From contig CM055871.1 in the NCBI GenBank assembly GCA_029582165.1, positions 31,695,802 through 31,759,801 of the forward strand: a stretch of 64,000 bases of DNA. Reading direction: 5' to 3'. The notes below the pieces were generated by a model. The model was not told where the DNA came from, did not search any database, and saw nothing but the letters and a program-made list of their open reading frames with translations. Below are positions 11,877 to 20,050 of the stretch, piece after piece (positions within the stretch are counted from its first letter, which is position 1; each line of letters begins with the position of its first letter). The position numbers and the translations under genes are program-made. Source of the DNA: Portulaca oleracea (taxonomy: Eukaryota; Streptophyta; Magnoliopsida; Caryophyllales; Portulacaceae).

Positions 11877-13396
11877 ATAATTGGATAATTGGATTCTAAT
11901 AATCCTACTTTGGCCAATTGGACAATGGTGGACCGTACTTTCACTTAATTTGTATTCTGGTGGACCAAAAAAAAATAAAATTGGATTTAAGTGGGGCCTT
12001 GATTGAGTGGCTCGATGATTTTTGGTGACGCATGAGTTTGACCGGTTTGACTTTTATTTTTTTGCCATGTCACACATAAAACACATTCCCAAATATTTTT
12101 CTTTATTTTTTAGTCTAATTGGAATAAAATTTACCATCCCTTTTTTCCCACTTTCTCTCTCTTCTTTTCTCCCTTTCCAGTTCTCCTCTCTCTCTCTCTC
12201 TCTCTCTGTTAAAAATACAGAGCAAACCCACTCCTCAAACTTTTCAATCTCCTCCGTGCACGTTACATGCTGAGACCCCACCTCCAGCATCGGCGCTTTC
12301 CCCCCTCCAACTGTGGACGACATGACAAACCCTTTGTACATCATGCCCGCCCACCACCCGGAGGATCCCTCGGAATCCTCCGACCCAAAGTCCATGCTGC
12401 TGTTGGGCTCACCCCCGGAGACACCCCCGTGCTCACGTCTATGCTGAACTTCCCCCCTCTCCTTCCGGCACTGTCGACTGTGCCAGGGTTATCCCTTCTG
12501 GACCCATCACACTCGCTGGCCCTGACTCGTGGAATACCTCGAATTTGTACCCGACCCGATTAGGCCCGTCTGACCATGCCTCCAGGCGACCCCATGGCAC
12601 CCACGGGTTGGAACGCCCGACTCGACCCGACCCGTTGTATGACACGAATGGGGCCACCATGGAAGCAGCTGCTACTGGGGAGCCTGAGAGATCGTGGATT
12701 GTTACCCACCATCCTTTGCGTTCCTTCTTCGACTGGTTAATGTGGTGCTGATAGTACGCTCCCTGCAGCTGATTTTGTCGGATTTGAACGAGGAGCTTGA
12801 TGAAGAATCGCAGGAGTAGTTGCTGACATTGCTCTTGTACCCGAACTTGCAGCTGAAAACGGGCTGTTTGATGCTCCCTTGGACTTGGAAAACTTGGGGG
12901 CTACACTCAGGCTCCGAATCGAACTCGAACCCGAATCTCGGATCCAGGTTGGCCTTCACAGTCAAGTAAACCTCCGGATTACTATTGCTTTTTCACTCCT
13001 CAAACTTTTCAATCTCACCAATGGCTTGAGGAGTGGGTTTGCTCTGTTTTTTTAACAGAGAGAGAGAGAGGGGAGAACTGGAAAGGGAGAAAAGAAGAGA
13101 GAGAATGGGAAAAAAGGGGTGGAAAATTTTATTCCAAGTTGGACTAAAAAAAATAAAAATAAAATATTTGGAAATGTGTTTTATGTGTGACATGGCAAAA
13201 AAAATAAAAGTCAAACCGATCAAACTCATGCCCAACATGCCATGTCAGCAAACCACCGAGTCACCGCCACTCAACTCGCCGGCGTCCCACTCAAATCCAA
13301 TTTTATTTATTTTTTGGTCCACCAGAATACAAAGTAAAAATACGGTCCACCATTGTCCAATTGGCCAAAGTAGAGATTATTAGAATCCAATTATCC
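11875..13396. mobile_element. Non-autonomous TIR transposon in (TA)n, carrying a captured gene piece
   Basis: A 1,522-bp element whose ends are long inverted repeats of about 375 bp (11875-12255 and 13020-13396). Both begin GGATAATTGGATTCTAATAAT on reading inward, allowing for a short duplication at the left end. Shared blocks in the arms are ATGGTGGACCG, TGGTGGACCA, a (CT)n run, and CCACTCCTCAAAC. Two smaller relatives lie at 42053-42575 and 45269-45797. All three sit inside TA microsatellites, as described for the rice microsatellite-targeting family Micron. The middle is GC-rich, unlike the AT-rich arms, and derives from a DUF1005 gene. No transposase is present. Confidence 0.85.
12257..12994 (-). 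pseudogene. Captured fragment of a DUF1005-family gene
   Basis: On the minus strand three adjoining frames read as one ancestral plant DUF1005 protein, N to C. First NPEVYLTVKANLDPRFGFEF and ECSPQVFQVQGSIKQPVF (12994 to about 12770). Then, after a frameshift, KKERKGWWVTIHDLSGSP and MVAPFVSYNGSGRVGRSNP with WGRLEAW (about 12745-12560). Then GPEGITLAQSTVPEGEGG and, after another frame change, MYKGFVMSSTVGGGKAP with QHVTCTEE (about 12341-12257). The stretch between RSNP and WGRLEAW is shorter than in family members I recall. Frameshifts and stops mean it cannot make the parental protein. No introns interrupt it. It is framed exactly by the inverted repeats of the TIR element. DUF1005 function is not established. 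Confidence 0.85.
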
Positions 13397-13398
13397 TA

Positions 13399-13457
13399 TA
13401 TATATATATATATATGATATATGATATATGATGGTATATGGTATGGTATGGTATGGT
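13399..13457. repeat. TA run grading into a TATATGATATGGTATGG minisatellite
   Basis: A (TA)n run after the TIR element passes into short direct repeats of ATATGAT and TATGG. Confidence 0.7.
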
Positions 13458-14130
13458 TGGGCAGAAAACTACTATATATTCTTAGGAGAGAAAAAGTGCA
13501 ACACTATAAAACATAATAGCAAATGAAAATGAAAAAGGTACAAAAACATTATTTTTATAGCTAATTACCGCCTACGAGCTAATGGTCGGGTTGTTTCGAG
13601 TAGGGGTGAGTGAGACAAGGATCCCGATAACTTTTAAAGGTGTGTCTGACTCTCAGTTATGGCAGCGAGGAAACTTTTGCTCCCAATTCCAATCTCACTT
13701 AGCAAACTTGTATTCCCACTCTCAAACTGACTAGGACCATAGATTTTTTAGTCTTGGCATCTTAATCTTTTTCCACCAATTATTCTTCCATAAACAACTA
13801 GCACAAACACATAAATTTTCTCAAATTTCACAAATGTCAACAACGATTTTAGGTTTACTTACACCAATTGCACTTGTAATATGTACCCTATGTTTACCAA
13901 ATTAAAGTTACACAATGTTTAATATATATTGGTCTCCCCTCTCTCCCCTCCCTCCTCCTGCCCCCCCCCCCCCAAAAAAATACAAGTCCAAAAGAGTACT
14001 AAATAAATTAAAACTAAAGAATGAACACAAATTAAAATTACACAAGTCGATTTTTTTTTTACTTCCATAATATATGACAATGTGTTAGACACAAAATAAT
14101 GCCTCTACAGGTCTTACCCCAAAAAGAGTT
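13458..14130. other. Intergenic sequence with a C-homopolymer
   Basis: No gene seen. A run of about 14 C bases followed by A bases lies near 13961-13980. The start of the surrounding retroelement LTR may lie here, but I could not fix its border. Confidence 0.4.
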
Positions 14131-14461
14131 CATAGGGGTGTTTAGAGCCAAGCTCTAGCAGATTTTGAGTACGGGGATCCTAGCAGATTTTACATGGGGA
14201 TACTGGCGGATTTTACATGGGAATCCGAGCGGATTTTGCTACGAGAACCCTAGCAGATTTTTGATGACTCTCTAGTCAAGTCAAATCAACTGTCGGTCAA
14301 ATATGTCAATTGAAGCAAGTGATTTTGAATCAAAGTGACTTCTTGATCAAACTGGTCAAATGAATCCTAGGAGATTTTTTTTTGGGAGTTCCGGATTTTG
14401 TTAGGAAGTCCTAGCAAATTTTGATTTAGATTAAAGGGAATCCAAGCAAATTTTTACTATG
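14131..14461 (+). repeat. Left part of the TCCTAGCRGATTTT degenerate-motif field
   Basis: At least eight variants of TCCTAGCAGATTTT or CCGAGCGGATTTT occur at about 20 to 60 bp spacing (for example 14178, 14225, 14248). The same motif continues on the far side of the chromovirus, so the latter was inserted into this field. Confidence 0.75.
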
Positions 14462-14963
14462 TGTCACGGGGTGACTTTAATTTGTACAACGCCCGTGCGG
14501 CGCTAGCAAACTTTAACCCGATTTTATATTGGAAGTTTGCTAGTAAGCCTTTCACAAGCTTAACTTAGACTATAAGAGACTAAGAAGGCTTTGAAGAATA
14601 AGAAGAGAGATAAGAGTGTGTTTGGGAGAATGCTCTTGAGTATTGCTTCCAATTGGTGGATGGTTACAAATGAGACCCCAAGGGGGTATTTATACACTTC
14701 CACCTCCTCAATGGACGGTGGAGATTGATTTGATCTAACGGTCCATATTGTGCCTCTAGAACCATCTATACAAGTATCTAATAATCTATACATGTGTAGA
14801 ATACTCTAGAATATTCTAGGACATTCATGAGTAGTCTAGAGAACTCTAGGGAATTCTAGAATAGTCTAGAGAACTCTAGAGACTTCAAGAAAGTTACGGA
14901 ATATTTCGGATATTTCTAGAATATTCCGGGACATTCCGGATGATTCCGGAAAATTCCGTGACA
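14462..14963 (-). repeat. 3' LTR of the chromovirus
   Basis: 502 bp, TG...CA ends. It differs from the 5' LTR mainly by a small rearranged patch near 14487-14504, three or so point changes, and the lack of one 10-bp GAA/TTC period in its array. It contains TATTTATA (TATA box on the minus strand) at 14687-14694. Confidence 0.95.
14799..14958 (-). promoter_or_regulatory. Phased GAAnn/TTCnn array in the 3' LTR (heat-shock-element-like)
   Basis: From 14799 the sequence divides without a break into 32 five-base blocks that alternate G-A-A-like and T-T-C-like triplets: GAATA, CTCTA, GAATA, TTCTA, GGACA, TTCAT and so on to GAAAA, TTCCG. Perfect three-unit sites include TTC-TA-GAA-TA-TTC at 14914-14926 and TTC-CG-GAA-AA-TTC at 14944-14956. 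Such alternating nGAAn units are the known binding pattern of heat-shock factors. Function is inferred. Confidence 0.7.
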
Positions 14964-14976
14964 TTCTCCCCCACCT
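14964..14976 (-). other. Polypurine tract of the chromovirus
   Basis: On the minus strand AGGTGGGGGAGAA directly precedes the 3' LTR (TGTCAC). This is the expected plus-strand primer of a Ty3 element and fixes its orientation. Confidence 0.9.
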
Positions 14977-15000
14977 AATCCGGCGACGTCCTCGTTGCCT

Positions 15001-15303
15001 TCAAGTCCTCATATGCTTGGATCTGCTTCTTGAATTGCCATAAGTTTTGGATAGGCTCCCAGCTTGATTCGCTATTAGGAAGACCCTTCCACTTGACAAG
15101 TAACTCCACCTCGGAGGTAGACCTGGTTGGCGCACCACTCGGTTGGCAAGAATCGTCTCTGCTTGCTTATCATGTTGGACCTTGATACCCATTGGTGCCC
15201 GTTGAGATATGCCTCTACTTGGGTCATCTTGGTCTCCGTGGTAAGGTTTAAGTAAGCTTACATGGAAGACAGGATGGTACTTGATCCTGGGAGGCAACTC
15301 CAC
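15001..15303 (-). pseudogene. Integrase tail and chromodomain of the chromovirus, frame-broken
   Basis: The start, PPRIKYHPVFHVSLLKPY, is the typical integrase C-terminal block of chromoviruses. AETILANRVVRQPG follows, the first strand of the chromodomain. After that the frame departs from the expected W-K-G and W-E-P aromatic motifs, so the chromodomain is disrupted. A frame break also separates this piece from the polymerase frame ending at 15348. Confidence 0.8.
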
Positions 15304-15347
15304 CTTATAAGCCCGTGCTCGACCTTTTGATAATGGGAAACGGTCCT

Positions 15348-17678
15348 TCAGATCTTCAAGTAGGCCCCAATGTCGCCTTCTAACCTCGCGTGGTTGTAGA
15401 GCTTAACAAGCACGAGGTCACCAACTTGAAATTCCTCGCGCCTCTTCTTATCAGCCCATTTCTTCATCTTCTCGGAAGCCTTTTCCAAGTAAACTCGCGC
15501 CACCCCAAGTTGGTCATTCCAATGCTTGGCAAACTGAAATGCGGGTGGGCTTGGACCTTTATAGCCCGTAGCAATAGTGTTTGGTGTCAACGGTTGTTGT
15601 CCTGTGACAATCTCGAATGGACTTTGGCCCGTGGACTCGCTCTTCTGCAAGTTGTAGGAGAATTGGGTTACGTCAAGCAACTTTGCCCAATCCCTTTGGT
15701 TGGCACTCACGAAATGCCGAAGGTACAACTCCAAAAGTGCGTTCACCCTCTCGGTTTGTCCATCACTTTGAGGATGGAAGCTGGTGGAGAAGTTAAGCTC
15801 GGAACCCATGAGCTTGAACAACTCCGTCCAAAAACGTCCCGTAAAGCGAGTGTCTCGATCACTCACGATCGAGTGAGGCAAGCCCCAATACTTCACAACA
15901 TGCTTGAAAAAGAGTTGGGCAGCTTGCTCAGCAGTGCATTCCTTGGGGGCAGGAATAAAGGTGGCATACTTCGAGTATCGGTCCACCACCACAAGGATCC
16001 AATTATATCCTTCACTCGTGGGTAACCCCACGATGAAGTCCATGGAAATGCTTTCCCACGGTCTCTCAGGAATGGGAAGTGGATGGAGGAGTCCCGCAGG
16101 TACCCCTTGCTCAAGCTTGTCTTGTTGGCATACAAGACAAGTTCTGACATATGCCTCTACATCATTCTTCAACTGAGGCCAATAGTAGAAATCGCCTACC
16201 AATGCTAGTGTTCGGTGCATACCTGGATGCCCGGCCCACTTGCTGTCGTGACATTCCTTTAAGACTTCCCTTCTGAGGCCACCATATGAAGGAACATAGA
16301 CTCGCCTGCCCTTAGTGAGAATCAACCCATCTTCAACCCAGAATCTCCTTGTCTTGCCATCCTTGATTAGGTTGGAGATGGTCTTCGCAAAGGAATCATG
16401 CTCCAATCCTTCCTTGATTCGATCACGTAGGTTGCTTTGAGGTTGGCTAATGTCGGCAAGCTCTCCTTTGCGACTTAGAGCATCCGCTACCAAGTTAGCA
16501 CGACCCGGCTTATACTCCATTGTATAATCAAACTCCGCTAAGAAGTCTTGCCATCGAGCTTGCTTGGGAGTTAGTTTCTTTTGGGTTTGGAAGTAGCTTG
16601 TTGCAATGTTGTCTGTCTTGATAACGAACTTACTCCCGAGCAAGTAATGTCTCCAAGTTCGAAGGCAATGCACCACTGCGGTCATCTCCTTCTCCTGTAC
16701 CGTATACCGCCTTTCGGTGTCATTGAGCTTCCGACTCTCGTAGGCGATGGGATGACCCTCTTGCATTAGTATTCCGCCAATGGCGAAGTCGGAAGCATCG
16801 GTGTGTAACTCGAATGGCTTGCCAAGATCGGGAAGTGCTAGAACAGGTTCTTCCGTGACAGCCTTCTTCAAAATTTCAAAGGCTTGCTGACATTCTTCGC
16901 TCCAAGCCCATCCTCTTCCCTTCTTGAGCAAGTCGGTGAGAGGAGCGGCAATAGCGGAATATCCCTTGATGAAACGCCGGTAATAATTCACCAAGCCAAG
17001 GAATGATCTTAGCTCAGTGACCTTGGTTGGTGGCTCCCAATCAAGGATCGCTTTGATCTTGCCCGGATCCATGCGTAGCTTGCCTTTTCCCACAATATGG
17101 CCCAAGAATGGTACTTCTTCTTGGGCAAAGGAACACTTCTCCTTCTTCACATAGAGCTCATTCTCCCGAAGTGTCTTGAACACTTGCCTCAAATGCCCCA
17201 CATGATCTTCCATAGTCTTGCTATATATGACAATGTCATCGAGATAAACCACCACAAAGTGATTAAGGAATGGAGTAAGTACCTTGTTCATGAGGGTACA
17301 AAATGTGGCTGGGGCATTTGTGAGCCCAAACGGCATGACTAGGAACTCATAGGATCCATAGCGGGTCACGCATGCCGTCTTCGCCTCGTCTCCTTCGGCT
17401 ATGCGAACCTGGTAGTACCCACTCCTTAAATCAAGTTTGGTGAAATACCTTGCTCCTCCAAGTTGATCGAACAAATCATCAATACGAGGAATGGGGTACT
17501 TATTCTTGATGGTTACCTTGTTTAGTGCCCTATAATCGATGCATAGCCGAAGTGACCCATCGTGCTTCTTTTGGAATAGGACCGGCGCACCATAAGGAGA
17601 CTTTGAAGGGCGGATGTACCTGGCATCCAACAATTCCTTGAGTTGTCTCCTTAGTTCCTCCAACTCTGGTGGTGCCAT
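15348..17678 (-). CDS. pol: Chromovirus polymerase: reverse transcriptase, RNase H, integrase
   Basis: A 776-codon open frame. Reverse transcriptase occupies residues 1 to about 230, with [10 protein letters not shown] near 81 and the catalytic YLDD box at 145-148. RNase H follows: HTDASDF (Asp 294), the Glu in QEKEM, TDN (Asp 356) and VADALS (Asp 399). Integrase has an HHCC zinc site (His 484, His 488, Cys 514, Cys 517) and a D,D35E core at Asp 547, Asp 607 and Glu 643, all intact. The frame is entered from upstream without a true start, since the protein would be cut from a Gag-Pol polyprotein. The junctions to protease upstream and chromodomain downstream are out of frame. A purely mobile-element protein of the host genome. 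Confidence 0.95.
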   Translation of the reverse strand: MAPPELEELRRQLKELLDARYIRPSKSPYGAPVLFQKKHDGSLRLCIDYRALNKVTIKNKYPIPRIDDLFDQLGGARYFTKLDLRSGYYQVRIAEGDEAKTACVTRYGSYEFLVMPFGLTNAPATFCTLMNKVLTPFLNHFVVVYLDDIVIYSKTMEDHVGHLRQVFKTLRENELYVKKEKCSFAQEEVPFLGHIVGKGKLRMDPGKIKAILDWEPPTKVTELRSFLGLVNYYRRFIKGYSAIAAPLTDLLKKGRGWAWSEECQQAFEILKKAVTEEPVLALPDLGKPFELHTDASDFAIGGILMQEGHPIAYESRKLNDTERRYTVQEKEMTAVVHCLRTWRHYLLGSKFVIKTDNIATSYFQTQKKLTPKQARWQDFLAEFDYTMEYKPGRANLVADALSRKGELADISQPQSNLRDRIKEGLEHDSFAKTISNLIKDGKTRRFWVEDGLILTKGRRVYVPSYGGLRREVLKECHDSKWAGHPGMHRTLALVGDFYYWPQLKNDVEAYVRTCLVCQQDKLEQGVPAGLLHPLPIPERPWESISMDFIVGLPTSEGYNWILVVVDRYSKYATFIPAPKECTAEQAAQLFFKHVVKYWGLPHSIVSDRDTRFTGRFWTELFKLMGSELNFSTSFHPQSDGQTERVNALLELYLRHFVSANQRDWAKLLDVTQFSYNLQKSESTGQSPFEIVTGQQPLTPNTIATGYKGPSPPAFQFAKHWNDQLGVARVYLEKASEKMKKWADKKRREEFQVGDLVLVKLYNHARLEGDIGAYLKI

Positions 17679-17679
17679 T

Positions 17680-18292
17680 CGGTAGGAGCAACGCGGTGGT
17701 TTGGCCTCGCTCCAACTCGATCTCGTGATCTATTTCCCTTCTTGGGGGAAGTTTCTTGGGCAACTCTGCGGGCATGATGTCCTTGAACTCGTCAAGTATC
17801 TCTTGGATGGCCTTGGGTACTTGAGCTTCCTTTTTGTTACCCTCTTCCATCTTAAGAGTGGCTAAATAGGTAGGCTCCTTCGTCACTCCCTTAGAAAGTT
17901 GAAGGGCGGATAACATCCTTCCCTCATCAATGTCCGTCCTTACCGGGACGACACACGGTTGTTTTTCCTCCATGATGCACATAATGTTGGTGAAGGGGAT
18001 GGGGAAGGCCTTCGCCTTGACAAAGAAATCAATTCCCAAGTAGAACTTCTTGTCATCTAAGGGAGCGACTGATATCGGCCTTACCTTCCCATTGCCCAAT
18101 GTGAATGGGTGTGTCCTTGGCAACTCCATATATCGGGAGTTTTTCAGATTTACTCCCTTGACAAAACCCTTGATTTTGGTGTAGGAGGCCCACCTCATCA
18201 GCAAGCTCCTGGCCATATAGACTGATCCGCACTGTGTCCAACAATGCTTGGAGGGCTTGCCGTTGATGTGTGTCTCTCACGCATGCGCCCAT
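17680..18292 (-). pseudogene. Protease and linker region of the chromovirus, frame-broken
   Basis: The frame over 18216-17680 holds the end of the aspartic-protease-like domain (FYLGIDFFVKAKAFPIPF) and the linker to reverse transcriptase ([20 protein letters not shown]). It shifts frame just before the reverse transcriptase start at 17678. The catalytic D-S/T-G box is not visible in one clean frame; the part nearer gag lies in another frame up to 18292. Confidence 0.75.
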
Positions 18293-18322
18293 GGGATCCT
18301 TCCTCGACCTTAGCTTGACGGC

Positions 18323-19496
18323 TTAAGGAATTTTAGAGAAGATATCTTCTTCTCCCTTTCCTTCGTTTCTTCTTCCCTTACGAGGGAGGCAATCTTTCCC
18401 CTCATAGGACAGTCGGCGATGTGGCCCATTGCATAAGAAGCATGAGTACCTCCTGAGCGTCATCCCTTTGCCTTTACCCTTGTCCTTGTCGTGGCTTTTG
18501 AAGGGTCGATCCTTCTGGGAGACTTGTCTCGATCTCCCCACCTTTCCATTGTTACTTGGCCTCGTACTTGGTCCCTCGAGAACTCTCGCCACGTCGGGCG
18601 AGTGTCGCAGCGGCAATTCTTGAATTGATATCATTTACCCCTTGTCGCCTCCATCTTAGCCCACGGTTGTAATCCTTCAAGGAACATAAACAACTTGTCC
18701 TTGGCACTCGTGTCGTGATCTCCAAAGCATGAGTTCTTGGAACTCCTCGACGTATTCCCGAATACGCCCATCCTTGTGTTGGAGATGTCGGCCTAGCGCG
18801 AGCTTCAAATTCGCATCCTCTGGATAGAATTGCCTCTTAAGCTCCTCTTAAGTTGATCCCAAGTAGTGATGGGATCGGATGTGCCTGGTGGCATCTTCAC
18901 ACCGCGCCGCCACCATATCAAGGCAACATCTTTGAAGTAGCGGAAGCGGTGTTTACCTTCTTCCTTTCGTCAATATGTCATTGGACTCAAAGTATGACTC
19001 CACATTCCAAATGAAGTCATCAATCTCTCGTGCATTCCTCGACCCTTGTAGAAGGGAGGAGGAGGAGTGCTATCCTTCTTGAGACGGAAATCTCCCGAGC
19101 GCTCCACCATTAACCAACAGGCCACGCAGTCTTCAATTGCAACTCGAGTTCTTCCACCTTGTTGGAAAGAGACTCGATTGTTGACTTGCAATCACCACTC
19201 CTTCCTAAGGGCTTTGTTGGAATCCTTCAACTCCTTTGAGAGCATCATCCCCATGAACAAGCTCCGCTGAGAGAATCAAAGGCGCTTTGCATCATCCGGA
19301 ATTCCTTCATCTCATCCTTGGCGAATTCCTCCGTGTCTTCGGCCTTTCCCATTAAGGCCTCGACTTCCTTCACTAGGTTGGACATGGTGTCCTCCACCTC
19401 GGCCACCCTTTCATCAAGAGTGACATGTCCCGGGTTCTCCATGCTCTCCTTGTTCCCTTTGCCCTTCTTGGAGCCTTGCTCGGCCACACTCGACAT
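18323..19496 (-). pseudogene. gag: Chromovirus gag with zinc knuckle, several frameshifts
   Basis: The start, ATG at 19496, lies 45 bp inside the 5' LTR border and gives MSSVAEQGSKKGKGN followed by an acidic coiled-coil-like stretch (ERVAEVEDTMSNLVKEVEAL). The frame is lost after about 80 codons and continues in pieces. Near 18434 a zinc knuckle CFLCNGPH is in one frame while its last part, ADCP, is in the next, so a single-base indel splits the knuckle. Gag of this copy is therefore non-functional. Confidence 0.8.
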
Positions 19497-19521
19497 GACT
19501 TCTCCGCACGAATTTCTTAAA

Positions 19522-19538
19522 ACCGAGGCTCGATACCA
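19522..19538 (-). other. Primer-binding site of the chromovirus
   Basis: On the minus strand, 2 bases after the 5' LTR, TGGTATCGAGCC matches the initiator-Met tRNA type site (TGGTATCAGAGCC) with one base missing. Confidence 0.7.
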
Positions 19539-19763
19539 AATGTCACGGGGTGACTTTAATTTGTAACGCTTGCATAGTGCTAGCAAACTTTAACCCGATT
19601 TTATATTGGAAGTTTGCTAGTAAGCCTTTCACAAGCTTAACTTAGACTATAAGAGACTAAGAAAGCTTTGAAGAATAAGAAGAGAGATAAGAGTGTGTTT
19701 GGGAGAATGCTCTTGAGTATTGCTTCCAATTGGTGGATGGTTACAAATGAGACCCCAAGGGGG

Positions 19764-19771
19764 TATTTATA
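19764..19771 (-). promoter_or_regulatory. TATA box of the chromovirus LTR promoter
   Basis: TATAAATA on the minus strand, followed by CCCCCTTGG. It lies about 105 bp downstream of the last GAA/TTC block, so transcription would start near 19735 and read into gag. The same box is at 14687-14694 in the other LTR. Confidence 0.75.
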
Positions 19772-19875
19772 CACTTCCACCTCCTCAATGGACGGTGGAG
19801 ATTGATTTGATCTAACGGTCCATATTGTGCCTCTAGAACCATCTATACAAGTATCCAATAATCTATACATGTGTA

Positions 19876-20045
19876 GAATACTCTAGAATATTCTAGGACA
19901 TTCATGAGTAGTCTAGGGAATTCTAGGGAATTCTAGGGAATTCTAGAATAGTCTAGAGAACTCTAGAGACTTCAAGAAAGTTACGGAATATTCCGGATAT
20001 TTCTAGAATATTCCGGGACATTCCGGATGATTCCGGAAAATTCCG
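19876..20045 (-). promoter_or_regulatory. Phased GAAnn/TTCnn array in the 5' LTR (heat-shock-element-like)
   Basis: 34 consecutive five-base blocks starting at 19876 alternate GAA-like and TTC-like triplets with a strict 10-bp period up to the LTR end. Seven blocks are perfect GAA and twelve perfect TTC. The strongest part is 19986-20043, which contains TTC-TA-GAA-TA-TTC (20001-20013) and TTC-CG-GAA-AA-TTC (20031-20043). Heat-shock factor trimers are known to bind contiguous inverted nGAAn units, and the array lies in U3 upstream of the TATA box. That it drives heat-induced transcription is inference. Confidence 0.75.
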
Positions 20046-20050
20046 TGACA

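Larger units (their letters stand above)
14462..20050 (-). mobile_element. Ty3/gypsy chromovirus, nearly full length, minus strand
   Basis: A 5.6-kb LTR retrotransposon. Its two LTRs (14462-14963 and 19541-20050) are nearly identical and end TGTCAC...GTGACA. The flanks share TATG (14458-14461 and 20051-20054), a 4-bp target duplication. In element order: 5' LTR, primer-binding site, gag, zinc knuckle, protease region, reverse transcriptase, RNase H, integrase, chromodomain, polypurine tract, 3' LTR. The polymerase frame is open over 776 codons, but gag, the protease junction and the chromodomain have frame breaks, so this copy is probably not autonomous. LTR similarity suggests a recent insertion. 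A chromodomain after integrase places it among plant chromoviruses; I did not settle the clade. Confidence 0.95.
19541..20050 (-). repeat. 5' LTR of the chromovirus
   Basis: 510 bp, beginning TGTCACGG on the minus strand. In order: U3 with the phased GAA/TTC array (20045-19876), a TATA box at 19771-19764, then R/U5. It is the promoter-bearing copy. Confidence 0.95.

Noticed and set aside
12022..12273. Phe/Ser-rich 83-codon frame
   Set aside because: It reads through the CT-rich inverted arm of the TIR element; the other arm gives the same kind of frame at 12993-13238.
14560..14793. 77-codon frame, identical to one at 19637-19870
   Set aside because: It is the same LTR sequence twice and contains the promoter; no known protein.
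15390..16176. Plus-strand frames of 211 and 90 codons
   Set aside because: Shadows of the chromovirus integrase and RNase H coding strand, with no domains.
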